Of a stretch of DNA of 64,000 nucleotides, positions 35,610 through 45,580 are shown in pieces. Each line of letters begins with the position of its first letter. Position 1 is the stretch's first letter. A program made the translations under genes and the position numbers. The stretch is taken from the NCBI RefSeq assembly GCF_900452865.1, contig NZ_UGOZ01000001.1, forward strand, positions 1,798,001 to 1,862,000, given 5' to 3'. This DNA is from Legionella taurinensis. Its GTDB lineage: Bacteria; Pseudomonadota; Gammaproteobacteria; Legionellales; Legionellaceae. Under the pieces are notes generated by a model. The model ran no database searches, was not told the DNA's origin, and saw only the letters and a list, made by a program, of their open reading frames with translations.

Positions 35610-36608
35610 TCACCCATTTACTAATCCCAATGTGTTAATCGTACTTGCCGCAGCTTTCAGGTGGTCACTTGATAAATGCGCATAACGCAACACCATCTCA
35701 AAACTGGACCATCCACCTAACAACTGAAGCTCTTGCAAGCTTGTTCCATTTTGGACATGCCAGCTCGCCCATGTGTGCCTTAAATCATGCCAACGAAAAT
35801 TTTCAATCCCGGCTCGTTTAAGCGCATTTCGCCATGCTTTAGTATTGCATTGTTGAATAGGTTGATCATTATAGGTAAAGACATATTTTGGATGACTCCC
35901 TATTCTACTTTTCAATACTGCGATGGCGTTATCATTTAAAGGGACAGGAATTGCTTTTTTTGTTTTTGCTTCATCAGGGTGAACCCATGCGTGTCTCTTT
36001 TGCATGTCCACCTCCTGCCATTGCAGCCCCTTAACATTCGCAGCCCTTAAGCCTGTTGCCAGACTGAATGCAGCCATATCTCGGAGATGCGAAGGTAGCT
36101 CTTTAAGCAATCGTGCTGCTTGTGAAACAGTTATCCAACGAATTCGTTTATTTTCTACGTGCCGCATGCGAATCGCAGGAATCTTATCAAGCCATTCCCA
36201 CTCCATTTGTGCCTTTCTCAGTATTGCTCTAATGACTTCCAGCATACGATTAACGGTTGTTGCTGTAACACCGGTTTCTTGCTTTTTATCAGCTATTGAT
36301 TCGAGCAGGTCACGGTTAATTTCATGCAATTGGTAATTTTTTAAATAACCATCCAACCAACGCAAATGGGTTTTATCGTCATTAATACTGCGTTTATGAC
36401 CGTTTTCCTTAAGCCATCTAAGAACTGCATCTCGCCACGAGTAGACAGCCTTGCTCTGAAGTTTTGCCAAACTCCATAACTCGGCCTTGAATTTATCGTG
36501 ATACTCCTGAGCCGCTAACTTATTGGCAGTCCCAGTGCTTCTCTGTATTCTTTGTCCATCGTGGGTAATGCTGATCCACCAAACCTCGTTCCTTCTGTAA
36601 AGCGCCAT
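35610..36608 (-). CDS. Tyrosine-recombinase integrase of a tRNA-Arg island
   Basis: 332 residues. An N-terminal SAM-like core-binding domain (about 55-155) is followed by the catalytic domain with the Arg in FSLATGLRAANV, HDLRHTWASWHVQ (H-x-x-R), GGWSSFEMVLRYAHLS with the Tyr nucleophile. All catalytic residues are present. It is transcribed towards the tRNA-Arg 3' end, the usual layout for an island integrated there. Its start overlaps the end of the frameshifted excisionase reading frame by 94 bp. Confidence 0.92.
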   Translation of the reverse strand: MALYRRNEVWWISITHDGQRIQRSTGTANKLAAQEYHDKFKAELWSLAKLQSKAVYSWRDAVLRWLKENGHKRSINDDKTHLRWLDGYLKNYQLHEINRDLLESIADKKQETGVTATTVNRMLEVIRAILRKAQMEWEWLDKIPAIRMRHVENKRIRWITVSQAARLLKELPSHLRDMAAFSLATGLRAANVKGLQWQEVDMQKRHAWVHPDEAKTKKAIPVPLNDNAIAVLKSRIGSHPKYVFTYNDQPIQQCNTKAWRNALKRAGIENFRWHDLRHTWASWHVQNGTSLQELQLLGGWSSFEMVLRYAHLSSDHLKAAASTINTLGLVNG

Positions 36609-36843
36609 TGTTTACTCCTATTTATAGCGCCTTGCGATGTAACACGGTTAGAATACTCAGATCGCATATACACAACAAGATCCTGTTCGATAAATCGCCA
36701 TCCTCGGCCAATTTTTACAGCGGGAATTTTTCCTGAGACGGCCAAGGGCGGATGGTTTCTTTGTGGGCGCCGAGGAAAAGTGCAGCCTGGTCTATATTGA
36801 TGGTTTTAATTGATTGATTCTGAAATAAAAATTTCTCCGCCAT
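36515..36843 (-). pseudogene. Excisionase-like HTH protein, broken by a one-base deletion
   Basis: The first part encodes INIDQAALFLGAHKETIR, the first helices of a helix-turn-helix excisionase (MerR/AlpA-like). After ATC CGC the frame slips; one added base, giving CGC CGC TTG, restores RRLAVSGKIPAVKIGRGWRF and then IEQDLVVYM, the standard continuation. The lesion is at about 36746-36750. Upstream of the integrase, such a protein would direct excision. As it stands the island may be unable to excise by itself. A sequencing error cannot be excluded. Confidence 0.75.
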
Positions 36844-37208
36844 AACCATATTGTGCATATGCCTCCATGCTAAAGAAACAGCTGAGAACAGAAAGTTTTC
36901 TTGTTTTTTTCGCATTTTATTCACTCTGTACTTAGAACCACACACGAATTTGAGTACCATTTGTATGCCTAAGCTATGCCTCGATTTAGGGTTTTTGTAC
37001 CTTTTATATTTAATTGCAACAGAGCCTTTTACGATTCGTCGTTCTTTGATATTCGCAAGCCTATTCCATTTTGGAAATGGCGTATGCCTAAATTTTTCTG
37101 TATTTTTGAGTGATTATTAAATAAAGTGGCAAATTAATAACTCAAATTCCCCTCTGTTTTGGATAGGTTCTAAGTCTTACAACCCAGTATTAATACGGAG
37201 CTGATGAA
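36844..37208. other. AT-rich 365-bp intergenic stretch inside the island
   Basis: No convincing gene. Short frames on both strands lack ribosome sites and family likeness. It should hold the promoters of the divergent excisionase/integrase unit and of the gene at 37209. Confidence 0.5.
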
Positions 37209-37997
37209 ATGAAATTAACTACAAAAATACTCGATAAAGAGGGCAATCCTGTAGAGTTTTCCGTTGTAAATAAATATGGATATGGACATAATTTTAAACT
37301 TATCGATAGTGAAGGAATGCAACTGGGTTATCTGCACCTTGAGGAAGAGAGCTTGGGTGCACCGACCTTTAAAAAATATTTCATTATTAGTCAGTTGCAT
37401 AATACCTCTCCCAACCGAGAATACAGAAATGTTGGAACCGCCTTGCATGAACTGGCATTTAGACATAGTTTTTCAAGCTACTTTAAAACCAATGGGAATA
37501 TTAAGGTCGATATAGGTTACGAATCCCTGCTTTTTCACTATCATTGCGGATTTCGATTGCACCCTAGGGCGGAATTTCATTGGGATTATTTGATTGAAGA
37601 TTTCTTAACTCATGAGAAATTTGGTAAGGCAGCTTATGAACGATGGTGTTTATCGCATTTTGATCCAACTGCAGCCTCCAAATTACTGGAAAAATCATCA
37701 GCGAATGATGTACTGGCCTTTTACTACTCCTTATATGCTGAAGATAAAGATCCAACTAATCGCGCCTATTTACGTGAGAATTTAGCAGAACTGGGAGGGT
37801 TAACAGGGTACTTATCCCAGAGTGCGGTACTTCAGAAGAAGGAAGAGTTTTCTATAGACATTGAACCAATTAGCCAAACCTCTTCTGTTGCACCAGGTAC
37901 ATTTTTTTATTCAGCGGGTTCAATTAGCGCGGCAGCCAAGGTTATAAAAGATGATAATAATAATGATGTTCGAGTGAATAATGCTCAACCTGGATAA
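37209..37997 (+). CDS. Island protein with GNAT-like N-terminal half
   Basis: 262 residues; ACGGAG sits ten bases before the ATG. The first 125 residues follow the order of an acetyltransferase fold: a strand with MQLGYLHLEEES, then YRNVGTALHELAFRHSF in the place of motif A (R-x-x-G-x-A), then IGYESLLFHYHCGFR in the place of motif B. The second half is helical and unrecognised, with an Asp/Asn-rich end. No signal peptide. It is the only intact non-mobile cargo gene of the island. Acetyltransferase activity is inferred; the substrate is unknown. Confidence 0.5.
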   Translation: MKLTTKILDKEGNPVEFSVVNKYGYGHNFKLIDSEGMQLGYLHLEEESLGAPTFKKYFIISQLHNTSPNREYRNVGTALHELAFRHSFSSYFKTNGNIKVDIGYESLLFHYHCGFRLHPRAEFHWDYLIEDFLTHEKFGKAAYERWCLSHFDPTAASKLLEKSSANDVLAFYYSLYAEDKDPTNRAYLRENLAELGGLTGYLSQSAVLQKKEEFSIDIEPISQTSSVAPGTFFYSAGSISAAAKVIKDDNNNDVRVNNAQPG

Positions 37998-38038
37998 CTT
38001 AATTCCTTGACGTGGTCAACCAAATTTGTACACTCCAG

Positions 38039-38875
38039 TTAAGCCACTTTTTTCAATAGCCCCCAATAGTGGTTTTCAAATTGATTTGGGCTTTGATAAT
38101 CCAAAGACGAATGTAATCTTTGATTGTTATAAAAGATAGTAATGTAATCGAGGATATCCTGCTTTGCCTCCTTCCGGGTTTGATAATTACGCCAATGTAC
38201 TCGCTCGTCTTTCAAGCGACCGAAAAAACTTTCAGCAACGCTATTGTCCCAGCAGTCACCTTTTTTGCTCATGCTGCCCACTAGACCATATTGATTGAGA
38301 AGGTCACGATATTGTTTACTGGCATATTGTGAGCCTCTGTCGGAATGCACAATAAGGCCTGAACTTGGATTTCTCTGCCAAATGGCCATTGTTAATGCAT
38401 CACAAACCGTATCAGTCTTCATTCTCGAACTCATGTTCCAACCCACTACTTTCCGAGAAAACAAATCAATCACCACGGTCAGGTATAACCAGCCCTCATG
38501 GGTTGATATATAAGTAATATCGGACACATAGGCACGATTGGGCTCATTGACCTGAAACCTCCTGTTTAACACATTATCAAAAACAGGTTGCTTGTGATTG
38601 CTGTTTGTTGTCACTTTGTATTTCTTTTTATATCGAACAAAAATACCAGCCTCACGCATCAAACTACGGGTTTTTCTTCGACCAACCGGATAACCAAGAG
38701 CATTCAGTGCTTTCCTTATCCTGCGATTTCCATACGAGAACTTGCTGGATTCCGAGATTTTTTTAACCCACTCCAATAGCTCTTGATGTTCTGGTTCATT
38801 GTTCGGGTTTGTTTGTTTCCGCTTTTGATAACTATAGTATCCAGAAGGAGTAACGCCCATGAGGTGGCACATCAT
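38039..38875 (-). CDS. IS3-family transposase OrfB (made as an OrfAB fusion)
   Basis: 278 residues from its first ATG, but the frame is open upstream to the A7 slip site and reads LLCERSEIKYSFIAQHKKTWP, the normal linker of IS3 fusions. The DDE residues are in YVSDITYIST, LIVHSDRGSQYAS and the Glu in CWDNSVAESFFGRLKDE. Intact. The functional protein would be the OrfAB fusion from 39225 to 38039. Confidence 0.9.
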   Translation of the reverse strand: MMCHLMGVTPSGYYSYQKRKQTNPNNEPEHQELLEWVKKISESSKFSYGNRRIRKALNALGYPVGRRKTRSLMREAGIFVRYKKKYKVTTNSNHKQPVFDNVLNRRFQVNEPNRAYVSDITYISTHEGWLYLTVVIDLFSRKVVGWNMSSRMKTDTVCDALTMAIWQRNPSSGLIVHSDRGSQYASKQYRDLLNQYGLVGSMSKKGDCWDNSVAESFFGRLKDERVHWRNYQTRKEAKQDILDYITIFYNNQRLHSSLDYQSPNQFENHYWGLLKKVA

Positions 38876-38919
38876 GCCAACCGGCCAGGTCTTCTTGTGT
38901 TGGGCGATAAACGAATATT

Positions 38920-39225
38920 TTATTTCGCTTCTTTCGCAAAGAAGACCGTGGCTTTTTTTAGTATTTCTTTCTCCATTGTCAGCCTTCTGACTTCTTCTCG
39001 TAACTGGCGAATCTCAAGTTGCTCTTCCGTCAATTTACCATTTCCACGAAAAGCATTTTCATTATTCTCTGCTGCCTCTCGAATCCAGCGACTCAAAATA
39101 TTCGAATTAATTCCCAAGCTCCTGGCAGCGTCTAAACATGCGTATCCTTGTTCAGTTACTAAGCTAACCGCATCCAGTTTAAATTCCTTTGTATATTTTC
39201 TTCTTGTAGACATTGTGACCTCCAA
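38920..39225 (-). CDS. IS3-family transposase OrfA
   Basis: 101 residues (97 if started at the second ATG). It has the helix-turn-helix TKEFKLDAVSLVTEQGY and a leucine-zipper tail LEIRQLREEVRRLTMEKEILKKA. Near its end the run A7 at 38953-38959 (on this strand CTAAAAAAAGCC) is a slippery site for -1 frameshifting into OrfB. Confidence 0.88.
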   Translation of the reverse strand: MEVTMSTRRKYTKEFKLDAVSLVTEQGYACLDAARSLGINSNILSRWIREAAENNENAFRGNGKLTEEQLEIRQLREEVRRLTMEKEILKKATVFFAKEAK

Positions 39226-39276
39226 TTAAGCAAATTATCTCTTAACTGGTATGTCCAAATCAATTGAACCACATCA

Positions 39277-39702
39277 GTTGAACGCGGCGGGGATGTCACG
39301 GTGGAAATGGGTTTTTTCAGTACCGCCTTCGCCCCCTCGGATGACGAGATGTTTAATGCGATGAACACGGAGCTGTTTAATGCAGGCGGCGGAACCGGTA
39401 TTGTCCTGTCTGATTTGCGCGGTAAATACATTGCTGGGATTGCCTCCAAACCCGACGAGTTTGAATACCTGGTTCCCCCAACGCAAATGCAATGGGTCGG
39501 GCATTACCAAACGGAAAACGGCAGCCATTTTTTCCATGCCAGACCAGTACAAACCTTAACGGGACTCACGGCAGAACAGCAAAAGCGAACCGCTCCGGCG
39601 AACGATTCAACGCCTATCTTAAGCACAGACTTTAAAGCCCGGCTTAATGATGTGAAAAATGCGGACGGGGACGAAGTCAAACAGCCTTACAAACCCTCCT
39701 GA
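39277..39702 (+). pseudogene. C-terminal remnant of an R-S-E type mono-ADP-ribosyltransferase
   Basis: The frame is open from the IS edge and reads ERGGDVTVEMGFFSTAFAPSD, then GGTGIVLSDLRGKYIAGIASKPDEFEYLVPPTQMQWV in two stretches. FFSTA fits the S-T-S motif and DEFEYLVPP fits the E-x-E catalytic turn of arginine-type ADP-ribosyltransferases. The N-terminal half that would hold the catalytic Arg is missing, cut off exactly at the IS3 element, and no matching piece lies on the other side of the IS. The tail NADGDEVKQPYKPS is polar as in Dot/Icm substrates. A GTG at 39301 could start a fragment, but it would be inactive. Confidence 0.6.
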
Positions 39703-39725
39703 CCGGATCAACGTGCCGCTTCCGG

Positions 39726-41003
39726 TTATTTTTCACTTCGCGGGGCAATCAATTGCACCATGGCCACAGCGCCAGCTACCGCAGTCAACATCGGCATTAA
39801 AAGATCAAACCGGGCCTGGGTCAATTCAAACAGCAGGACAATGGCAGTGATCGGCATGTTCTGACCCGCCGCCAAAAAAGCAGCCGCTCCGACAATGGCA
39901 TAAGCATTGAAGCTGTTTTCCAGCCCCATTAAATTAAATGCCCCGCCGAAGACCACGCCCAATAAAGCACCATTGGCCAGGCAGGGCGTTAACAAACCGC
40001 CCTTTGCCCCTGCACGCAGGGACGAAGCGACAATAACCACACGTAAACCAAGCAACAACAGGCTTAAACCCATGCCGATTTCATTACTAAACTCAAGCCG
40101 TGCGGGGCTTTTGCCATTCCCCAGCAAAGCCGGAAAATAAATAGCCAATAATCCAATCAGCAGAAAATTAATAAAACAGGTGACCCATAGCGATCGGTCT
40201 TCAGGGGCCTGTTTCCTGGCTATCGCGGTCAGGCGAATAAACCCATGAGCGGCCAAACCAAACAGGGGCCCGGCCAGCAGTGCCCAGAGAATGAGATGAG
40301 GGTGGAACGTGTAAGCGGCGATTTGGTATTGGGGTTCGTTGCCAAGTCCTATCCAGGACACCGCGGTGGCAATGACCGAGGTTGTCAGCGCCGGCAATAA
40401 AACAGACCAGTTCCAGGTGCACAGCAAAACCTCAAGCGTAAACAAGGCGCCGCTTAAAGGCACATTATACACCGCGGCAAAACCAGCGCCTGCACCGCAG
40501 GCCACCAGAATACGTAACTCCTCAGCCTTTAATCCCGCCTTGATCGACACCTGTTCTGCAAATACGGCGCTTATCTCGCGCGGCGCCGTTTCACGGCCCA
40601 GCGGTGAGCCCAAACCAATAGTGACCAGTTGCAAAATGGCGTGAACAAGGGTTGAGAAAACCGGCATGGGCTTTTTACTTTTCAAAGCCTCAGCGATACT
40701 GACCAACCGCTGCCCATAAGCGGACAAAGCCCACCACCCGAAACCGGCAATTAATCCGCAAAGGCAAAGAATCATCACACGCCGCAGCGGGGACGAGGCG
40801 CTGACCCCCTGCAGGAACGTTTCATTGCTCACCAGTTGCAGCGGGCTATAACCGTAAGCCAGGTGCTGCGCTGATTTGAGCAAAAGCGCTGAAAACAAGC
40901 CCGCCACACCGGAAAGCACACCTACCCCTAACACCAGTAACAGCCATTGGATCGGCGGCTGAACGGTTTTTCCTGCAGCGATACGTCCCTTGGTCGTTGC
41001 CAT
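39726..41003 (-). CDS. ClC-family chloride channel or Cl/H antiporter
   Basis: 425 residues with about ten to twelve membrane segments. The signature LGSPLGRETAPREISAVFAE has the gating Glu in GRE; a second family stretch is SLRAGAKGGLLTPCLANGALLG. These transport chloride in exchange for protons, for example in acid resistance. No CBS domain is attached. It converges with the ADP-ribosyltransferase remnant and is the first conserved gene after the island. Confidence 0.88.
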   Translation of the reverse strand: MATTKGRIAAGKTVQPPIQWLLLVLGVGVLSGVAGLFSALLLKSAQHLAYGYSPLQLVSNETFLQGVSASSPLRRVMILCLCGLIAGFGWWALSAYGQRLVSIAEALKSKKPMPVFSTLVHAILQLVTIGLGSPLGRETAPREISAVFAEQVSIKAGLKAEELRILVACGAGAGFAAVYNVPLSGALFTLEVLLCTWNWSVLLPALTTSVIATAVSWIGLGNEPQYQIAAYTFHPHLILWALLAGPLFGLAAHGFIRLTAIARKQAPEDRSLWVTCFINFLLIGLLAIYFPALLGNGKSPARLEFSNEIGMGLSLLLLGLRVVIVASSLRAGAKGGLLTPCLANGALLGVVFGGAFNLMGLENSFNAYAIVGAAAFLAAGQNMPITAIVLLFELTQARFDLLMPMLTAVAGAVAMVQLIAPRSEK

Positions 41004-41255
41004 GATAAGCCAGAATAATAATGGATTCTTTATGTTACTTCATGTTGCCGCCAACCAAAATAGCGGATTTAACAGCCGGTTTATCCATTAATCCTGAGGT
41101 TCCGCCCAGGCTTTCTTCATGATTTTCAATACCCTGCTTTCAATTTACAGGCCATCTGCTATGATGATTCCCCTGACTTTCGCTTCAAGACAACAGGATA
41201 GCCAAAGTCAGATTCAAGGCTTTCGAAAACGACAGTACAGGGATTAGTAGTCACC

Positions 41256-42185
41256 ATGATTTCAGCACCCGCATCGCCAAGCGCCCTTTTGCCTGCCCAT
41301 CTTGAACGTCTGGAAGCCGAAAGCATTTACATCATTCGCGAAGCCATGGCCGAATCAGACAATCCGGTCATGCTTTATTCCATTGGCAAAGACAGCTCGG
41401 TCATGCTGCATCTGGCTCGCAAAGCCTTCTACCCGGGCCCTCTTCCTTTCCCTCTGCTGCACATTGATACACGCTGGAAATTCAGCGCCATGTATGCTTT
41501 CCGGGACAGCGTGGCTCGGGACAATCAAATCGATTTACGGGTTTACACCAATCCTTTAGCCATTGCCAGAAACATTAATCCGTTTGATCATGGCTCCGCC
41601 CTGCACACCCAAATCACCAAAACCGACGGACTTAAGCAGGCCCTGGATCATTATCAGTTTGATATGATTTTGTGCGGCGCACGGCGCGATGAAGAAAAGT
41701 CCCGGGCCAAGGAACGTGTTTTCTCTTTTCGCAGTAAAACCCATCATTGGGATCCGAAAAATCAGCGCCCTGAGCTCTGGAATCTGTACAATACCAGAAA
41801 AAACAAAGGTGAAACGTTTCGTGTCTTTCTGTTGTCGAACTGGACTGAGCTGGATATCTGGCATTATATCCATCACGAGAACATTGCGGTTGTACCCTTG
41901 TATTTCGCAAGCGATCGGCCCGTGGTTCTGCGCGATGGCCAGCTTATCATGGTGGACGATGAACGCTTTCGCCAGCGCCCGGACGAAACCGTCAGGGTAA
42001 AAAAAATACGCTTTCGAACCCTGGGCTGTTACCCTTTAACCGGCGCCATTGAGTCCGCTGCTACGACCGTGCCGGAAATACTTGCCGAATTAGCCCAAAG
42101 CCGTTACTCCGAACGGCAGAACCGGCTCATTGACAAGGATGCCCCGGGCAGCATGGAACTTAAAAAACAGGACGGGTACTTTTGA
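41256..42185 (+). CDS. cysD: Sulfate adenylyltransferase subunit 2
   Basis: 309 residues. The PP-loop is [18 protein letters not shown]; further marks are [32 protein letters not shown] and [13 protein letters not shown]. With CysN it makes adenosine 5'-phosphosulfate from ATP and sulfate. It overlaps cysNC by 4 bp (ATGA). Confidence 0.95.
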   Translation: MISAPASPSALLPAHLERLEAESIYIIREAMAESDNPVMLYSIGKDSSVMLHLARKAFYPGPLPFPLLHIDTRWKFSAMYAFRDSVARDNQIDLRVYTNPLAIARNINPFDHGSALHTQITKTDGLKQALDHYQFDMILCGARRDEEKSRAKERVFSFRSKTHHWDPKNQRPELWNLYNTRKNKGETFRVFLLSNWTELDIWHYIHHENIAVVPLYFASDRPVVLRDGQLIMVDDERFRQRPDETVRVKKIRFRTLGCYPLTGAIESAATTVPEILAELAQSRYSERQNRLIDKDAPGSMELKKQDGYF

Positions 42186-44071
42186 TGGACTGCGAACTCA
42201 CGGCGGCCATTGAGCGCCCAGCGTCAACAACCACGGAACAGGCCGACGGGCTCCTGCGCCTTATTACCTGCGGCAGCGTCGATGACGGCAAAAGCACCCT
42301 CATTGGCCGCCTGCTCTGGGAATCGTCACAACTGGCAGACGATCAGCGTCAGGCATTGGCTTTCGAATCCAAAAGGTACGGTACCCAGGGTGAAAACCTC
42401 GACTTCGCCCTGTTGGTCGACGGTTTGATGGCTGAACGCGAACAAGGCATCACCATTGATGTCGCCTACCGTTATTTTTCCATTGGGAAACGCAAGGTTA
42501 TCCTTGCTGACACGCCCGGGCATGAACAGTATACCCGTAACATGATCACCGGCGCCTCCACGGCTGATGCCGCCATTTTGCTAATTGATGTCCGCCAGGG
42601 CCTTCTCCCCCAGACACGCCGCCATGCCTATTTAGCCCATTTGCTAGGCATACGTCATCTCATTCTCGCCATTAATAAAATGGACCTGGTGGATTTCAGC
42701 GCCGACAGGTATCACCCGATTCAGCAGGAATTTCGTCAATTTGCCGCCTCCCTGCGTTTCAGTTCGGTGGCCGCCATCCCACTGTCGGCGTTAAAGGGAG
42801 ACAATATCACCCAGCTATCGCCCCATACACCCTGGTATAGCGGGCCACCACTCCTGAGCTGCCTTGAACGCCTGCCGTTAAAAACAGACAATGACGCGGA
42901 CTTTGTCTTTCCGGTGCAGCTCGTTACTCATCCCCATGCCGGTTTCAGGGGATACAGCGGCACGATCACCCGTGGGTCCCTGGCAGTGGGGGATGAAATC
43001 AGGGTGACCAAATCCGGTCAACTGGCCCGCGTCGCTGACATCCTTCGCATGAACGCCCGCCCATGTCGTGCCAAAGCCGGCGAAGCCGTCACCTTAGTCC
43101 TCGATAAAGACCTGGATATTTCCCGCGGCGATGTGTTGACTTTAAGCCACGCGCCACTTGAGACCACCGAACAATTCGCTGCAACCATCGTCTGGCTGCA
43201 CCAAGAGGAAGGCTTGATTGGCCGAAGCTATGATTTGAAACTCGCCACGCAATGGACGGGAGCATCGATAACCGCCATTAAACAGGTCATTGACATCAAC
43301 ACCCTGACTCAGACACCGGGCAAATCGCTTCAAATGAATGACATGGCCTTCTGCCATCTCGCTGTCAGCAAGCCATTGGTGTTTAACACCTATGACCAAT
43401 GCAAAACCCTAGGCAGTTTTATTTTAGTCGATCGTTTTTCGCATGCGACGGTAGCCGCCGGCATGATAGCCTACAGCCTGTACCGCGATAAAACCATTCA
43501 CCGGCAGGCATTGACCATCAGCAGGGCGCACAGGGAACGCTTAAATGGGCATGAGGCGAAAGTCATCTGGTTGACCGGGCTTTCTGGTGCAGGAAAATCC
43601 ACCTTAGCCAATGCGTTGGAAATCGCGCTTTATCAACAGGGGAAACGCACTTACCTCCTCGATGGCGATAATGTACGTCATGGGTTAAACAGGGATCTGG
43701 GGTTTAGCAAAGCCTGCCGGGTAGAAAACATCCGCCGTGTCGCGGAGGTCGCCCGCTTGATGATGGATGCCGGATTGATTGTGATTGCCGCGTTCGTTTC
43801 GCCTTTCCGGCATGAACGACAAATGGTCCGCGATTTGATTGGCAAAGCGCGCTTTTTTGAGATCCATGTCAATACTCCCCTCGCTGTGTGCGAACAGCGG
43901 GATCCCAAAGGTCTTTATCACCAGGCAAGGCAAGGGAAATTACCCAACATGACAGGCGTGCAAAGTCCCTATGAACCGCCAATCAACCCCGATTACACGG
44001 CGGATTGCCATGGGCGAAGCACAGACGAACTGGTGGCAGAATTACTGATGCGATTGGCTGAGCATGACTGA
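42182..44071 (+). CDS. cysNC: Bifunctional sulfate adenylyltransferase subunit 1/APS kinase
   Basis: 629 residues in two parts. Residues 1-440 are the CysN GTPase: [19 protein letters not shown], then [13 protein letters not shown] and INKMDLVDF. Residues about 455-629 are APS kinase: [19 protein letters not shown], then [17 protein letters not shown]. The NodQ-like fusion yields PAPS. No reductase (cysH) is near. Its last 8 bp overlap the ankyrin gene. Confidence 0.94.
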   Translation: MMDCELTAAIERPASTTTEQADGLLRLITCGSVDDGKSTLIGRLLWESSQLADDQRQALAFESKRYGTQGENLDFALLVDGLMAEREQGITIDVAYRYFSIGKRKVILADTPGHEQYTRNMITGASTADAAILLIDVRQGLLPQTRRHAYLAHLLGIRHLILAINKMDLVDFSADRYHPIQQEFRQFAASLRFSSVAAIPLSALKGDNITQLSPHTPWYSGPPLLSCLERLPLKTDNDADFVFPVQLVTHPHAGFRGYSGTITRGSLAVGDEIRVTKSGQLARVADILRMNARPCRAKAGEAVTLVLDKDLDISRGDVLTLSHAPLETTEQFAATIVWLHQEEGLIGRSYDLKLATQWTGASITAIKQVIDINTLTQTPGKSLQMNDMAFCHLAVSKPLVFNTYDQCKTLGSFILVDRFSHATVAAGMIAYSLYRDKTIHRQALTISRAHRERLNGHEAKVIWLTGLSGAGKSTLANALEIALYQQGKRTYLLDGDNVRHGLNRDLGFSKACRVENIRRVAEVARLMMDAGLIVIAAFVSPFRHERQMVRDLIGKARFFEIHVNTPLAVCEQRDPKGLYHQARQGKLPNMTGVQSPYEPPINPDYTADCHGRSTDELVAELLMRLAEHD

Positions 44072-45575
44072 AGCGCGCTACCGGCAATTGCTCGTTTCCT
44101 TAGAGATTGACGAATACCTCATTCCCAAATACCTCTCCGAGGGCCAATGCCAATCCCTGTACCGAATACTTAAACGATTCAATCCCGGCTTCATTAAAGA
44201 ACGTTGGCAGTTAGGGGCACTGCTCTGGGATCGATTTTTTCATCCCCGATTCGATCGCCTTGATCAATTTGGCAATCACCTTGGGCATTATGCCGCTTTA
44301 GCCGGTAACAAAGGCGCCCTTGAATTAATCAAAGCCGCCTCCCCCATGATGCTCAGGCAAACGAACCAGGCCGGTAACACCCTGGCGCATTACGCGGCCA
44401 TGGCCGGTCATATTGAGGTACTTGAGTGGGTAAAAAACCAGTGCCCCTCCCTGCTGACCCAACTCAGCCATGAGGGCTTCACCCTGGCTCATTTTGCAGC
44501 CAAAGCTGGCCAGATCCCTGTTTTGCAATGGATTAAAACCCATTACCCTGGGCTTTTGACCCTTAAAAGCAATACCGGCAGCACCTTCGCGCATTGCGCG
44601 GCCCTGTCTGGGGATGTGCCTACCCTGGAATGGATTAAGCGCAACGCACCGCAGCGTCTAAAAGAAAGGAATCATCAGGGCGATACGCTGGCCCATTGGG
44701 CCGCCGCCTCGGCTAACCCGGCCGCCCTGGTGTGGGTAAAACAAAATTGCCCTGAATTAATCCGTGCTCTGAATCACAAGGGCCAAAGCATTGTCCATTT
44801 TGCCGCCTTGTCGGGCGAGGCTCAACAATTCAATCTGGCTCTGTCGCTTATGGGAAACGCGTCACCGCTCAATTTAACGGCGTTTAGTGCAACCCAACTG
44901 AAAAGCCACCGGTTTTATGCGATGATTGATGCAGCGCTTCAAACCAACCATACCCTCACCGAACTTCGCCTTCCTCCGGGAATAACGCTGACTCAGACCT
45001 TACAGAACCGGTTGGCGGAGAATAAACAAATCAAGAACGTTCTAAAGACCTACACCCTCTTCTGCCATGCCAAAGATCATGCCATAAGCCGTTTACCCAA
45101 GGACATCCTTTTCCGCCTGTTCAGCGGCTCCATCACGGGCGTGACTCAACGCATATCCCCTCGCCTGACGGCACGCCTGTTTGATAAAATTCATAATGGC
45201 AGCAAACCCCACCGGCTCACGGCGGCCTGGATGATTGAGAAACAACTCATCACCTTAAGGCACCAGTTGCAGCAACCTTCGCATCAAAACCGGGCCCTGG
45301 CCATTGCAGCTGAAATCGATGCCCTGGTTGCCCTGAAACAACTGGTTCTGTGCACTAATCAGCTTACCGAAGTTCAGTTTAAGGACTGGTACCAGGCTCA
45401 TGCCGGAAGTCTTCGTAGCCCACAACAGGGTTTCTTCAGTTTTTTTGCTCCAAAAACACTCATGCAATCCCTGTGTGCTCTGTTTGGCTTTAATGAAGCC
45501 ACCATCACAGCCTTAGCGGACAGGGAGAATGAAACAATCCCTGACTCAGAAGAGACAGTCCCTGGCCGGGTCTGA
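44064..45575 (+). CDS. Ankyrin-repeat protein; Dot/Icm effector candidate
   Basis: 503 residues. At least five to six ankyrin repeats of about 33 residues occupy roughly residues 70-265, with recurring [17 protein letters not shown] style units ([45 protein letters not shown]). The rest is helical. The C-terminus [16 protein letters not shown] is a Glu/Ser/Thr-rich E-block as in Dot/Icm signals. No signal peptide. Its ATG overlaps the end of cysNC (ATGACTGA), which would couple a suspected effector to a metabolic operon. Confidence 0.75.
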   Translation: MTEARYRQLLVSLEIDEYLIPKYLSEGQCQSLYRILKRFNPGFIKERWQLGALLWDRFFHPRFDRLDQFGNHLGHYAALAGNKGALELIKAASPMMLRQTNQAGNTLAHYAAMAGHIEVLEWVKNQCPSLLTQLSHEGFTLAHFAAKAGQIPVLQWIKTHYPGLLTLKSNTGSTFAHCAALSGDVPTLEWIKRNAPQRLKERNHQGDTLAHWAAASANPAALVWVKQNCPELIRALNHKGQSIVHFAALSGEAQQFNLALSLMGNASPLNLTAFSATQLKSHRFYAMIDAALQTNHTLTELRLPPGITLTQTLQNRLAENKQIKNVLKTYTLFCHAKDHAISRLPKDILFRLFSGSITGVTQRISPRLTARLFDKIHNGSKPHRLTAAWMIEKQLITLRHQLQQPSHQNRALAIAAEIDALVALKQLVLCTNQLTEVQFKDWYQAHAGSLRSPQQGFFSFFAPKTLMQSLCALFGFNEATITALADRENETIPDSEETVPGRV

Positions 45576-45580
45576 TTAAC

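Larger units (their letters stand above)
38008..39276 (-). mobile_element. IS3-family insertion sequence
   Basis: About 1269 bp. The two ends align over 36 bases without gaps as imperfect inverted repeats, both starting TGA(C/T)GTGGT and ending CCAGTTAAG. Two overlapping-phase reading frames encode OrfA and OrfB. I see no clear target duplication, and the right end cuts directly into an ADP-ribosyltransferase-like frame, so adjacent DNA was probably lost after insertion. Confidence 0.85.

Noticed and set aside
37209..39702. The gene at 37209 and the ADP-ribosyltransferase remnant as two halves of one gene split by the IS3 element
   Set aside because: The first gene has its own stop before the IS and reads as a GNAT-like protein, so it does not supply the missing half.
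35430..39725. Second copy of the tRNA-Arg 3' end as the far attachment site
   Set aside because: I looked for the last 20 or so bases of tRNA-Arg near the right side of the island and did not see them; the right junction may have been lost with the IS3 deletion.
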